DNA from: Pseudomonas sp. 8Z | GTDB taxonomy: Bacteria; Pseudomonadota; Gammaproteobacteria; Pseudomonadales; Pseudomonadaceae | Assembly (NCBI RefSeq): GCF_902506535.1 | Contig: NZ_LR733824.1 | Coordinates: forward strand, 558,001 to 622,000 | DNA length: 64,000 nucleotides | Direction: 5' to 3' | Shown: positions 16,665 through 24,876 of the stretch, piece after piece | Position numbering within the stretch: the first letter of the stretch is position 1 | How the letters are laid out: the number at the start of each line of letters is the position of its first letter | The notes under the pieces: generated by a model | Told to the model about the DNA's origin: nothing | Databases searched by the model: none | What the model saw: only the letters and a program-made list of their open reading frames with translations | Program-made: the position numbers and the translations under genes

Positions 16665-18008
16665 CTATTGGGGGGCGTCAGGCAGTGTTTTGCTGGCTTG
16701 GTTGGCGCTCCGGGGGCTCAAAATGTGCTGCATGGCCATCAGTTGCTCACGGGCCGTGCGCACGTTCTCGGTGGATCGCGGTGGTTGTGGCCCCGGTACC
16801 CGTTCCGAGATGGCCGCGCCTGGAGCTGTGCCATTTCCAACTGGGGTTTGTGGATTAGGCGAAGACGTGGGCGGCGGGGACTCGGGTCGCCAGTCCGCGT
16901 TGAAATCGCCCTGGATTGCTCGTTGCACGCAGCTCAACAGGTAGGCCAGCGGGTTGCGTACTCCGCCAGAGGCACACCGATGCAGCCACTGCTCGATGAC
17001 GGCTGCCCTGAGTTCTATCGGCACACGCTGCATCGAGGCATGGGCCTTCATTTTTTGCTCCGACGGCATCTGCTCAAGTGCGATCAACCATCGAGCCATC
17101 GTGTCCTGCTCAGGTCTGTCCACAGGTACAGAGCTTTTACATACAGCTTTGTGTGTATTTGTATACGTACTATATGAGTTCGGATTCCGAACTAAGGCCG
17201 AACTCTGTGACTTTTGGCTGAGTTCGGAATCCGAACTCAGCGGAAGAGCCCTCTGCTCCGCTGGTTTTTCACTGAGTTCGGATTCCGAACTCAGTGACGA
17301 CTGAGTGTCAATTGGCTGAGTTCGGATTCCGAACTCAGGTGCTGGTAGTGCTGCCAGATTGCTTTCCAGGGCCCACTGTTGGCTGTTCAGGCGATCTTCA
17401 ATCGCCTCAATACGAGAGGGGAGTCGACGACCGACGTCGTGGTCACTGGCGAACTCGCGCCAAGTGATCTCCGCGATTTCTCGAATGGCACGGTTGGGGT
17501 GATCCATCGATTGGCCAAGCAACTGCATGTAGTCGCGATCGAACTCCAGGGCCTCGGCGGGGCTGACCGGCTCATCGTGAAGCAAGTAGACGTTGCCTTG
17601 AACCTGGCCGCTAAGGTCGTTGCGGACACGACGGCCTAGGCTGAGCCAGCGAGTCAGGCGAAGGACCGTCAATGCCTTGGCGACAGTCTCCCGGGAAGCT
17701 GACTTACCCGGGTGCATACCCAGGTAAGGACGCAACTGTTCATAGGTCGGGAAGGCGGTGATGCCATCCTCGTTGACCAAGAGGCGAAACACTTGCCAAG
17801 CGTTGCGCTCCAGAGGGGTTAACCTATCGTCCAGCAGCAGGCGGCGGGGCACCGTCTCATGAGGGTTCCCGCTGAAGATGATTCCTGAATAGGTATTAGG
17901 GGTGGCGGTACCGGCTGCAGCTTGTTCTTTCTTTTGAAGCAAATGGGCCTCGAGGTGTCCCGAGGCCGAATCCAAGAGTGTTGCTATTGGGAACCGAGCA
18001 AGCCTCAT
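16665..18008 (-). CDS. STY4528 family pathogenicity-island replication protein
   Basis: A 447-residue protein. The conserved N-terminal part (GIIFSGNPHETVPRRLLLD, RLTPLERNAWQVFRLL, FPTYEQLRPYL, SRETVAKALTVLRLTRWL) is a winged-helix-like region of the STY4528 family. The centre (residues about 220-285) is low-complexity Ser/Glu and is encoded by four 21-bp DNA palindromes at 17175-17337. A second conserved helical region (AVIEQWLHRCASGGVRNPLAYLLSCVQRA) follows, then a Pro-rich tail. Proposed to act in ICE replication. Start overlaps the DUF2857 stop by 4 bp. Confidence 0.83.
   Translation of the reverse strand: MRLARFPIATLLDSASGHLEAHLLQKKEQAAAGTATPNTYSGIIFSGNPHETVPRRLLLDDRLTPLERNAWQVFRLLVNEDGITAFPTYEQLRPYLGMHPGKSASRETVAKALTVLRLTRWLSLGRRVRNDLSGQVQGNVYLLHDEPVSPAEALEFDRDYMQLLGQSMDHPNRAIREIAEITWREFASDHDVGRRLPSRIEAIEDRLNSQQWALESNLAALPAPEFGIRTQPIDTQSSLSSESELSEKPAEQRALPLSSDSELSQKSQSSALVRNPNSYSTYTNTHKAVCKSSVPVDRPEQDTMARWLIALEQMPSEQKMKAHASMQRVPIELRAAVIEQWLHRCASGGVRNPLAYLLSCVQRAIQGDFNADWRPESPPPTSSPNPQTPVGNGTAPGAAISERVPGPQPPRSTENVRTAREQLMAMQHILSPRSANQASKTLPDAPQ
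17175..17337. repeat. Four 21-bp palindromes inside the replication-protein gene
   Basis: Copies at 17175-17195 (one end mismatch), 17219-17239, 17273-17293 and 17317-17337 read TGAGTTCGGA, a central T or A, then TCCGAACTCA. Start-to-start spacing is 44, 54 and 44 bp. A half-site TCCGAACTCA lies at 18714-18723, upstream of the DUF2857 start. Could be iterons of a replication origin or binding sites for an autoregulator. Confidence 0.82.
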
Positions 18009-18694
18009 AGGTCTGGTCTACCTTCCGCAGACGCCAATGGAAGCTGTTGCCGAGAGACCAAATGTAGTTTCCTGGGCTTCCAGGACTTGTCTTTGGTCGG
18101 CGGATAGAAGCCTTCACCTATCCAGGTGTGGATCCTGTTCCAGATGATGGCCAGGCTGAGGCTCTCTGCACTGTCGTCCGATTCCTGAGGCGCATTGAGT
18201 TCCTCTGCAACTAGCATGGCGATATCGAGCATGGCCATGCTGTCTTCAACCTCGACCTGGTGCTCCTCCATGAGGTGAGTCCATCGGTGCCAGAGTAGGG
18301 CGTCCAGTTCCTCACTGAACTCTCTCCAGCGACCGCGCCGTACTCGCACGCCCATCATCAGTCGCTGCAGCGCGACATCCTGCGGTGAGAGCCCGAAGAA
18401 CTGTTGCAGCATGGTGGTTGTAGCCCCCAGTCGCAGAGCCCGCTCGATCATGCGCATTTCTTCCTCTGAGCGCTCGGCACCTGTGAGCAGCTTTTTCACC
18501 ATCTCGGTGTCGATGGTGACCTGGCACCACGACACGGGAGTGTTGAGCAGTAGGCTCAGCACAGAAGGCTGTTGGAGCTGGGCCAGTATTTCAGGCTCAA
18601 GCCCCATCTCCGTACACCGCCGTAGCTGGCCGTTGCGCATGTGGTTCAACACCTGCGACAGAACTGCCTCGTTGATCGGTGACTTGGACATCAT
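18005..18694 (-). CDS. DUF2857 family ICE protein
   Basis: A 229-residue protein from ATG 18694, preceded by GGGGAGGGA at about 5 nt; an in-frame TTG at 18709 is less likely. The N-terminus INEAVLSQVLNHMRNGQLRRC followed by a helical region (LGLSPQDVALQRLMMGV) matches the DUF2857 family of ICE and pathogenicity islands. No catalytic motif is visible. It is placed between parB and the STY4528-type gene, the usual order in this ICE class, and probably works in replication or partition. Its ribosome site lies 4-13 bp from a half-site of the palindrome found in the next gene. Confidence 0.8.
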   Translation of the reverse strand: MMSKSPINEAVLSQVLNHMRNGQLRRCTEMGLEPEILAQLQQPSVLSLLLNTPVSWCQVTIDTEMVKKLLTGAERSEEEMRMIERALRLGATTTMLQQFFGLSPQDVALQRLMMGVRVRRGRWREFSEELDALLWHRWTHLMEEHQVEVEDSMAMLDIAMLVAEELNAPQESDDSAESLSLAIIWNRIHTWIGEGFYPPTKDKSWKPRKLHLVSRQQLPLASAEGRPDL

Positions 18695-18720
18695 TGATTC
18701 CCTCCCCAAAAAGTCCGAAC

Positions 18721-20463
18721 TCAGCTGGCGGTCTGTGCCGCCGTGCTCTGGATTGCCTGAATCTCCAAGTCGATCAACCGCCGTGCTAGCCGGATGATGC
18801 GGAACAGCTTGACCAGGGCTCCGTCGCTGAGGCGACCGGAGTCATCTGGAACCTGGTCCTTGGCCAGAGGCTGGCCGAGAAGGATCTGGCTGAGTCCTGC
18901 AGCGAATTGGAATTCCCCGATGGCATCCATCTGCTCGGGCTGCTGCTTGAGCATCTTCAGGGCAATGCCCATGGTTCCACTCAGGGACTGGAGCAGGGTC
19001 AGGGTGTGTTGGGCTGTTGCAGTTACTTCAACGTCCACATCTGGGTGGCGATAGCTGAAGCCAATGCCACCCTCAACCTCAACGAATTCGCCGGGAGCGT
19101 TGACCGATTCAGCGATCTCGCGCGCCATGGCCGCGATGTGCTGGCGGAGCTCTGCCGGACTGTCGATTTCGCGCTCGATGTACCAGAGGTCGGAGACCGG
19201 GTGCAGTCCTCCTGCCTGGACAGGGACGGCGACAAGGACGTTGGCGTTGAAGTCAGGGAGCGTTTCTCCGTCAAGGGCAGCCAGTCGCTGTTTCATCTCG
19301 GTGACACGCGGTGTCGTCGAAACTGGGCTGGCAACGTGGCCCTCCAGGCGAGACTGGCGCTCCTGCGGACTCATTTGCTCGGGAGGAGGGGGAGCAACCT
19401 TGCGCGGCTGGCGAGCTGCAGGAGGTGGCGGCGCTGGCTGCTGATTATTGTCTTGGGCGTTCTGCTGTGGATCTGTGTTGACCGGAACAGTGGTCGTCGT
19501 TGGTGGCGGTGTCTCTGTTTCCAGCAGGTGTGTGGTGGGCGCAGCCTGAGGTAGGTTTACCACGGGCGTGGTGCGACGAAGCTGCTCCTGGTTCTGGGTG
19601 ATCTCCAGGAGGATTGCCTCATAGCCCATGCCCAATGGGTCTTTCATCTGTGCGATCAGCTCGTCTTGGAAGCGCTGGAACAAGAACTCCTCGGCGTCAC
19701 CTTCGAACTGGGCCAGCACATCCTGGAACAGCATCTCGAAGTCGATGCTGTTGTCCTTGTTGTGGAGCTCCCAGCATTGCAAAGATGTTTTTCTGAGCGA
19801 CAGAATCTTCTCGACCTGATGCTTTCCTAGGCCTGAGTAGAGCACGCTAGGGATCGCCGGCAGGAGATAGCGGATGGCGTCTTGCATCCGGCTGATATGG
19901 GAGTGCGAGACGGGATAGCCATCAGCGGAAAGACGCCGAGCTAGCTCTCGCTGGGAGATTGCTACCCCAGCCTCTTGCTCGTACAGCGCTTTCGCCTTGT
20001 CGATGCCCACGGCTCGCTCGATGAACATGAGCTGACCCTGCAGATCATTCTCAGCCAAGTGGCCGGTGAGGGCGATGATCTCGCCTCGGGCCTGATCCCA
20101 GGGGCGGAACAAGCAGTTGAAGCGGAAGTACCGCTCATCTCCTGTTTCACGATAGAGCTCGTTCAGGATCGCAAGGCGAGTGTTGCCGCCGTTGCGGATC
20201 CGGTACTTGTCCTCGCCTGGTCGACGAGTTACAGGGGGCGGGGCATCCAGGCCCCGCTGGCGAATCGACTCCTTGATCTCCGCGTACTTCGGGTTGCGGG
20301 TTGTCCGAGGGTTGGAGTCGTAGGGGAGCACATCGTCCAGGGTCAGAACCACCGGTGTATCAACGATCGGATCGCTGAAGCGTTCGGCAGTTGGCGAGGT
20401 TGGCTGGAACCCGGGGCGCAGCAGCTGCCCTTTCAGGTCGGCCAAGGAAGGTTTGGACGACAT
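18721..20463 (-). CDS. parB: ParB family protein of the ICE
   Basis: A 580-residue PFGI-1-class ParB. ParB/Srx-like nuclease fold in the first 130 residues (VLTLDDVLPYDSNPRTTRN, YAEIKESIRQRGLDAPP, YRIRNGGNTRLAILNEL). A HTH region follows (ISQRELARRLSADGYPVSHSHISRMQDA). The centre is Pro/Gln-rich, and a C-terminal domain is specific to ICE versions. It probably binds a partition site and cooperates with the ParA encoded at 28433-29293, although the two genes are 8 kb apart. Length is roughly twice that of chromosomal ParB. Start lies 2 bp after the Arc-like gene. Confidence 0.9.
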   Translation of the reverse strand: MSSKPSLADLKGQLLRPGFQPTSPTAERFSDPIVDTPVVLTLDDVLPYDSNPRTTRNPKYAEIKESIRQRGLDAPPPVTRRPGEDKYRIRNGGNTRLAILNELYRETGDERYFRFNCLFRPWDQARGEIIALTGHLAENDLQGQLMFIERAVGIDKAKALYEQEAGVAISQRELARRLSADGYPVSHSHISRMQDAIRYLLPAIPSVLYSGLGKHQVEKILSLRKTSLQCWELHNKDNSIDFEMLFQDVLAQFEGDAEEFLFQRFQDELIAQMKDPLGMGYEAILLEITQNQEQLRRTTPVVNLPQAAPTTHLLETETPPPTTTTVPVNTDPQQNAQDNNQQPAPPPPAARQPRKVAPPPPEQMSPQERQSRLEGHVASPVSTTPRVTEMKQRLAALDGETLPDFNANVLVAVPVQAGGLHPVSDLWYIEREIDSPAELRQHIAAMAREIAESVNAPGEFVEVEGGIGFSYRHPDVDVEVTATAQHTLTLLQSLSGTMGIALKMLKQQPEQMDAIGEFQFAAGLSQILLGQPLAKDQVPDDSGRLSDGALVKLFRIIRLARRLIDLEIQAIQSTAAQTAS

Positions 20464-20465
20464 GG

Positions 20466-20708
20466 TTAGGCCTCCAGGGCTTGGGCAGCGTTATCTTTCG
20501 GAGCGGTGAGTAGTCGGTCGATTACCTCGTTCGCACGTTTCAGTTCGACCTCGAGCTCGTCGGCACGCTCCAGGCGATAGACGATCTCCCCGTTCATGGA
20601 GCGGGTGTTGTTGCGCGCCTTGTCGGCGATACGTTTGCGCATACCCGCGGGCAGGCGAACAACGAATTTCTCTTCATCTTTGCGTGGCGATTGCGATTTG
20701 ACGGGCAT
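20466..20708 (-). CDS. Arc-family ribbon-helix-helix DNA-binding protein
   Basis: An 80-residue protein. [20 protein letters not shown] followed by [17 protein letters not shown] is the Arc ribbon-helix-helix core: a beta strand, then two helices with the SMNGEIV hinge. The C-terminal part is a short coiled helix ([16 protein letters not shown]). Likely a repressor of the parB operon that it heads. The only spacing to parB is 2 bp. The start region overlaps nothing essential; GGAGG lies upstream of the ATG. Confidence 0.85.
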   Translation of the reverse strand: MPVKSQSPRKDEEKFVVRLPAGMRKRIADKARNNTRSMNGEIVYRLERADELEVELKRANEVIDRLLTAPKDNAAQALEA

Positions 20709-20830
20709 GGCAGCCTCCAGAATCTGTTTGTTCGAGTCAGCGGCGCTTCAACTGTGGCGGCTGGGGTACAACGGATAGCCAGGGAATGGACGGACTCCTC
20801 TCGGGCACCTGTCTTGTACGTGGGAAAGTG

Positions 20831-20872
20831 GTGCCGGACTCATCCGGTGGTAGGGTTGCGGGTGCGAACCAA
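20831..20872 (+). promoter_or_regulatory. Conserved leader element, copy 1
   Basis: GTGCCGGA, four variable bases, TCC, then GTGGTAG, GTT, GGGTG and AACCAA. The same string of blocks occurs at 24805-24848 before another plus-strand ICE gene. CCGGA/TCCGG can form a 5-bp stem. The gene start follows 26 bp later. Confidence 0.5.
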
Positions 20873-20897
20873 GACCACAGACCACAGGAGGTCCGGC

Positions 20898-21203
20898 ATG
20901 AAAGGAACTGAGGAAAAATTCAGGTACAGAGTCAGCTATGCGCTGAGACAAAGGAGCGGTGAGACGCGCGCGATCACAATGCCTGATGGCGCGTTTCATC
21001 TGCTTTATCAAGCAGGGCATATCCCAGTAATTCCCCGAATAGGCGAGAGTGTTGCTTTCAAAGACATCATCGACCTTGGTGCAAAATGGAGGAGGGTTGT
21101 GGATGTGCTCCATGGCATTAGCTCCGAGGGTTCTGACGTGGTTGAGCATTGGATATCTGTGATACTTGCTGACGAAGACTCTCAGTCAACTCAAGCGCAG
21201 TGA
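20898..21203 (+). CDS. Small hypothetical ICE protein (plus-strand insertion)
   Basis: 101 residues from ATG 20898 with a strong AGGAGG ribosome site. The sequence opens MKGTEEKFRYRVSYALRQRS, with a probable beta-rich core ([29 protein letters not shown]). No family recognised. It is opposite in direction to the ICE backbone and its 3' end overlaps the convergent gene 21118-21759 by 86 bp. Its leader shares conserved blocks with that of the plus-strand gene 24877-25185, pointing to common regulation or common origin. Confidence 0.65.
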   Translation: MKGTEEKFRYRVSYALRQRSGETRAITMPDGAFHLLYQAGHIPVIPRIGESVAFKDIIDLGAKWRRVVDVLHGISSEGSDVVEHWISVILADEDSQSTQAQ

Positions 21204-21759
21204 GAACACGGTAGAAGTTGTTGAAAACCTGCAGCAGGATGGAGTCTTGTTCGACCTGAGACAGTCCGAATTTGGCGAATAGCAGTGGCTGATGTCGGTA
21301 TGCGGCAAGCCACTGCTGTCCCTCTGACTGAGGGCGAAAGTGAGGTATGGCAAGGTCTTTAAGTAAGGCGTGTTCGTGTGCGCTGAGCACATCCAACGCC
21401 TCGGTGGTGGGCGTGTGAGAATCCGCGCCGATGAATACTTCTTCAGGCACGTTTCGCCATTCGCTGCGCAACGCACCGAAGTTGCCCTCACGCAAGCACT
21501 GAAGCCAGCACCGAAGAAACGCGATGGGATCGTCGTGGCTCAAGGCATATTCGATAGCCGCGACCGCAGCGTTGGGAGTCTGATCCTCAATCAAGAGCGT
21601 GCCGTTATCATCGATAAGGAAGTTTCCGGTTGTCAGGGGGAAACGTTGATCGGCAATCTGTGCAAAGAGCACCAGGTGCTCCTCGTGTATATCCAAGTGC
21701 CGGGCAACTGTTTCCAGGCGGCCTGACAGCATTCGGGCGGTGATAGGCTTAATGCTCAT
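21118..21759 (-). CDS. Hypothetical protein
   Basis: 213 residues, start ATG overlapping the yejK stop by 4 bp (coupled). Protein-like sequence with a beta-rich middle ([31 protein letters not shown] cut here to its key LIDD/LIED pair) and helical C-terminal half ([23 protein letters not shown]). No domain recognised. The last 28 codons overlap the convergent plus-strand gene 20898-21203, so the natural C-terminus may have been altered by that insertion. Confidence 0.62.
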   Translation of the reverse strand: MSIKPITARMLSGRLETVARHLDIHEEHLVLFAQIADQRFPLTTGNFLIDDNGTLLIEDQTPNAAVAAIEYALSHDDPIAFLRCWLQCLREGNFGALRSEWRNVPEEVFIGADSHTPTTEALDVLSAHEHALLKDLAIPHFRPQSEGQQWLAAYRHQPLLFAKFGLSQVEQDSILLQVFNNFYRVLTALELTESLRQQVSQISNAQPRQNPRS

Positions 21760-22775
21760 TGGCCCGCTCCTTTCTGGGCTCGACGAAGCTGCTCACGGAG
21801 CTGCGTCGGCACTTGGCGAATGACCAGCGTGTCGCGGCCCTCGTCGTAATCGATCTTCGAGCCCAGCATGTGAGCCTCGAAGCTGATCGACAGGCCCTCT
21901 GCGCGGCCGGTGAAACGCTGGAACTGGTTCAGGGTGCGTTTGTCCGCCGGAAATTCCGGGGCCATGCCGTAGTCCTTGTTGCGGATGTGCTCGTAGAAGG
22001 CCTTGGGGCGTTCCTCGTCGATCAGCCCGGAGAGTTCTTCCAGAGTAATTGGCTCACCCAGCTTGGCCTGGCCACTGGCATAACCGACCAGGGTCTTGGT
22101 CTTCTCGCGCGCTTGCTCTTCAGGCAGGTCTTCGCTCTCGACGAAGTCGCTGAAGGCCTTGAGCAGGGTGCGCGTCTCGCCGGGGCCGTCGACGCCTTCC
22201 TGGCAGCCGATGAAGTCGCGGAAGTAGTCCGAGACTTTCTTGCCGTTCTTGCCCCTGATGAAGGAGATGTATTGCTTGGACTGCTTGTTGTTCTGCCACT
22301 CGCTGATGTTGATACGCGCAGCCAGGTGCAGTTGGCCGAGGTCGAGGTGCTTGGCCGGAGCCACGTCCAGCGCGTCGGTCACCGCCACACCTTCGCTGTG
22401 GTGCAGCAGGGCGATCAACAGGTAGTCAGTCATACCCTGCTGGTAGTGGGTGAACAGCACGTGGCCGCCTGTGGACAGGTTGGACTCCTCGATCAACCGC
22501 TGCAGATGCTCGACGGATTCCAGGCTGAAGGCAGTGAAGTCCTGCTTGCCATCCAAGTAGGCCTTCAGCCAGCCGCTGAACGGGTAGGCGCCGGATTCCT
22601 CGTGGAACAGGCCCCAGGCTTTGCCCTGCTTGGCGTTGTAGCTCTCGTTGAGGTCGGCCAGCAGGTTTTCCATGGCTTGCGACGTGGCCAGCTCGCTGTT
22701 ACGGGCGTGCAGCACGGAAGGGCTGCCGTCTGGCTTCTTGTCGATCTGGTGGACGATGCAGTGACGGATAGGCAT
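21756..22775 (-). CDS. yejK: Nucleoid-associated protein YejK/NdpA family
   Basis: 339 residues, the usual length for YejK. Start ATG 22775 ([17 protein letters not shown]) is preceded by AGGAGG; the longer frame to 22826 lies inside the upstream gene. Features: [20 protein letters not shown] near the N-terminus, [41 protein letters not shown] in the middle, [19 protein letters not shown] near the end. YejK binds nucleoid DNA; mobile-element copies are thought to limit the fitness cost or silence the element. Start overlaps the preceding stop as TAATG. Confidence 0.87.
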   Translation of the reverse strand: MPIRHCIVHQIDKKPDGSPSVLHARNSELATSQAMENLLADLNESYNAKQGKAWGLFHEESGAYPFSGWLKAYLDGKQDFTAFSLESVEHLQRLIEESNLSTGGHVLFTHYQQGMTDYLLIALLHHSEGVAVTDALDVAPAKHLDLGQLHLAARINISEWQNNKQSKQYISFIRGKNGKKVSDYFRDFIGCQEGVDGPGETRTLLKAFSDFVESEDLPEEQAREKTKTLVGYASGQAKLGEPITLEELSGLIDEERPKAFYEHIRNKDYGMAPEFPADKRTLNQFQRFTGRAEGLSISFEAHMLGSKIDYDEGRDTLVIRQVPTQLREQLRRAQKGAGQ

Positions 22776-23176
22776 TAGCGTGCCTCCTTTTCGTCTGATA
22801 GAGGCTTCTGCCGTACCCAAACACACACTGGCCCACGCTCAGTGTCGTGGAGCGAAAAGATGAACCAGCCGCTACCACTTGGCTCGGTGGGTTGCCAACG
22901 GCAGCAGGCAGGCGTGCCTGTTTCCATCCAGATCGCCTGCAGCTCGTCGGGGGCGTCGTACTCGTATTCCGTGACTTGGCTCTGAAGACCGTTAGCTGAG
23001 AGCCAGGCATTGATCTCAGATGACGTGGTTCCTTCGTCCCAGAACTGGGGGTATTGCGGATGTGTCCAGAAACCGTGCTGATCTCGCTCAACAGGCACAG
23101 CTTGAATAGCGCATGCGGCGGTATCCGATTCACTGGCGAGCGCTACTGTTGGTTCAACAGAGTGTGAGCTGATCAT
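22775..23176 (-). CDS. Hypothetical protein inserted before yejK
   Basis: 133 residues ([17 protein letters not shown]), with a Trp-rich second half ([53 protein letters not shown]). No family recognised; it resembles small phage/plasmid proteins of unknown role. It is flanked by two direct copies of the yejK start region (22741-22800 and 23201-23260), which suggests that it entered by an event duplicating the yejK start. Stop and yejK start overlap. Confidence 0.6.
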   Translation of the reverse strand: MISSHSVEPTVALASESDTAACAIQAVPVERDQHGFWTHPQYPQFWDEGTTSSEINAWLSANGLQSQVTEYEYDAPDELQAIWMETGTPACCRWQPTEPSGSGWFIFSLHDTERGPVCVWVRQKPLSDEKEAR

Positions 23177-23235
23177 TTGGCACCTCCATCAATGGGGTGA
23201 TCGAGCAGATGAACAATGCAATGACGGATAGGCAT
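23173..23235 (-). pseudogene. 20-codon copy of the yejK N-terminus (remnant or leader peptide)
   Basis: The frame reads [20 protein letters not shown] and stops; its first nine residues equal those of yejK. It retains AAGGAGG 6-8 nt upstream, begins inside the stop of the HicA-like gene and ends inside the start of the next gene. It is probably a duplication scar that still serves for translational coupling. Confidence 0.6.
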
Positions 23236-23471
23236 CAGATTGCCTCCTTGGAGTCGGACGAAGAGGTACGGTTGGCGCGGCGAAGACTCGCGAGTGCATT
23301 GCGATCGGCGCGGTGATCGCTAGAGGTGCAAGAGGCGAAGATTGAGGCGTGGCCGAATTTGCTGAACTTGATGTGACCACCAGAGGTGCGGGTGATCGTC
23401 CAGCCATTGGTCTCCGCAAAAGTGGCTAGCTGGCGAAGGCTTTCCCGGGCACCGCGAAGGAAACTACGCAT
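23235..23471 (-). CDS. HicA-like small RNA-binding-fold protein
   Basis: 78 residues. LATFAETNGWTITRTSGGHIKF, then SSDHRADRNALASLRRA, resembles the short beta-alpha fold of HicA toxins, including a His after GG. No HicB partner is adjacent: both neighbours are other small proteins. It may therefore be an orphan HicA-like protein of the phage type. Start overlaps the upstream stop. Confidence 0.55.
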   Translation of the reverse strand: MRSFLRGARESLRQLATFAETNGWTITRTSGGHIKFSKFGHASIFASCTSSDHRADRNALASLRRANRTSSSDSKEAI

Positions 23472-23964
23472 GGGTGGCCTCCCTATCGAGCTCTAGCAGC
23501 CACTCCTCCATGGCCTGGCGGTCTTTCGGCAGCGTTCCCGCGCTGGAGGCGGCGAGGAGTTGCTGCAGCAACTGGTTCAGTTGCTCGCCAAGTGCAGCAC
23601 GACGTACAACTTCGTTGTCATGAGAAGAGCGCAGCATGCTGACCTCGGCCTGCAGCTTGTCCAACTTCAGCGCTTGGCCAATTCCAACAGCACACAGCTC
23701 GGTGGCAATGGGGCGGAGGTGGGAGCAGATGCGCGACTCCCAGGCCAGGCGGCAGGCATGGAAGCGGTGTGGATGCTCCACATTCCAACCGCCAGTCCAG
23801 TTCCCTCTCTTGCCGCAGTCGGGACAGGGCCATTGGCCGCTGCCGTCGGCGTGGTAGCCGCATCCGACACAGATCCAGTCTGGGCCTTTGCGCAACTTGA
23901 TCTCCAACTGGAGCTCGGAAGTGCTGATCTTCTCCAAGGGGCGGAAGGTCGTTATCTCAGTCAT
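23464..23964 (-). CDS. Hypothetical protein with zinc ribbon
   Basis: 166 residues from ATG 23964 (MTEITTFRPLEKISTSEL); the open frame upstream lies within the preceding gene. A rubredoxin-like four-Cys site is clear: WICVGCGYHADG and WPCPDCGKRGNW, residues about 28-50. A helical C-terminal half follows (LDKLQAEVSMLRSSHDNEVV). Function unknown; ICE and phage genomes often carry such proteins. ATGA overlap with the upstream gene. Confidence 0.62.
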   Translation of the reverse strand: MTEITTFRPLEKISTSELQLEIKLRKGPDWICVGCGYHADGSGQWPCPDCGKRGNWTGGWNVEHPHRFHACRLAWESRICSHLRPIATELCAVGIGQALKLDKLQAEVSMLRSSHDNEVVRRAALGEQLNQLLQQLLAASSAGTLPKDRQAMEEWLLELDREATHA

Positions 23965-24494
23965 GGCCGATCTCCAGCAGTCCGCTCCTTGTCCTCCAGG
24001 CCGTTGCCGACCTGAATGGCGATGATCTCGGGTGCATGACCAGGGAACTTCGTGCCCAAGTCCGTCAGGAACTCGCGGGTTGCCTCGCGGGAGCCTGGAA
24101 TGCGGAACACTACGGTGCAGTGCTGCACTTCTGACTGAGCGTCGAGATAGGGCAGAACGGAAACCTTCAAGGCACGATCCAGCAAATGACGCGGTACCCA
24201 GACCGACCAGAAGTAACTCGACAGAAGAGCTCCAGGGCAAAGCAGATTGACCGAGACCGTTCCGCTGGCGGTTGGAGATAGCTCGACATAGCCGAGATGC
24301 TCCAGTTCGGTTAGGTCGTTTTGCATGCTGGCCGGCACTACGGTGTTGTCGTTACGGGCCAGCCGGCTGATCACCTGCGCGATCGCATCGAGTTCAAAGG
24401 CATTCACACCTACACGGTGGGCATGGGCAACCGCCGAGGCTTCGAAAGAGACGCTGGCCGGGATTGACGGGAATAGCGCTGCGCTACTCTGCAT
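23961..24494 (-). CDS. Hypothetical protein
   Basis: 177 residues (MQSSAALFPSIPASVSFEAS). The middle resembles a winged-helix: DAIAQVISRLARNDNTVV, then MQNDLTELEHLGYVELSP. The C-terminal part is beta-rich (VQHCTVVFRIPGSREATREFL). Not recognised as a named family; a DNA-binding role is only a guess. It overlaps the upstream zinc-ribbon gene by 11 bp and the downstream gene by 4 bp. Confidence 0.6.
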   Translation of the reverse strand: MQSSAALFPSIPASVSFEASAVAHAHRVGVNAFELDAIAQVISRLARNDNTVVPASMQNDLTELEHLGYVELSPTASGTVSVNLLCPGALLSSYFWSVWVPRHLLDRALKVSVLPYLDAQSEVQHCTVVFRIPGSREATREFLTDLGTKFPGHAPEIIAIQVGNGLEDKERTAGDRP

Positions 24495-24669
24495 GACCGG
24501 CCTCCAGCAACTGCTCTAGGTCGTAGCTACCGCAAGTTGGGCATACCATCACCTCGACCTCACCTTCAGGCGTGTTATCAGCTGGAATGCACTGGCGAAC
24601 CCGATGGAGAGGATGGTGGGCGTCGCAATTGCGGCAATGGTGCGTTAACTGCATTGGGGTTGTGGTCAT
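24484..24669 (-). CDS. Small zinc-ribbon protein
   Basis: 61 residues from ATG 24669 (MTTTPMQLTHHCRNC), with AAGGAG upstream. Two metal-binding pairs are seen: HHCRNCDAHHPLH and MVCPTCGSYDLEQLLE. Function unknown. Its start lies inside a 43-bp copy of the dnaB 3' end (24667-24709), and the leftover frame NLSANSDWQGAHA ends on its start codon exactly as dnaB ends on the start of the next gene. Confidence 0.6.
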   Translation of the reverse strand: MTTTPMQLTHHCRNCDAHHPLHRVRQCIPADNTPEGEVEVMVCPTCGSYDLEQLLEAGHAE

Positions 24670-24709
24670 GCATGGGCTCCTTGCCAATCGCTGTTGGCAC
24701 TGAGGTTCG
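24667..24709. repeat. Direct repeat copying the dnaB 3' end, copy 1
   Basis: A 33-bp stretch starting CTCCTTGCCAATCGC is identical at 24677-24709 and 25446-25478, and the flanking CATGCA is also shared (24667 and 25436). Together the copies bracket a 770-bp segment with two convergent small genes, so homologous recombination would remove it and rejoin dnaB to the zinc-ribbon gene. Confidence 0.8.
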
Positions 24710-24804
24710 TGGTGCGAGAAACGACGTGAAGAGCGCCGCTATTCGGGATGCGACGAGCGATACCTTGCTGCACGGTCGGTGTTGCCGTGAGCAGGGTGTA
24801 AAGT

Positions 24805-24848
24805 GTGCCGGATGTGTCCAGTGGTAGAGTTTTGGGTGAGCAAACCAA
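24805..24848 (+). promoter_or_regulatory. Conserved leader element, copy 2
   Basis: GTGCCGGA, four variable bases, TCC, GTGGTAG, GTT, GGGTG, AACCAA: same blocks and order as 20831-20872. Downstream, GACCTCCGGAGGTC (24859-24872) is a perfect palindrome that contains the ribosome site of the following gene. Confidence 0.5.
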
Positions 24849-24876
24849 CCCACTCATAGACCTCCGGAGGTCCATC

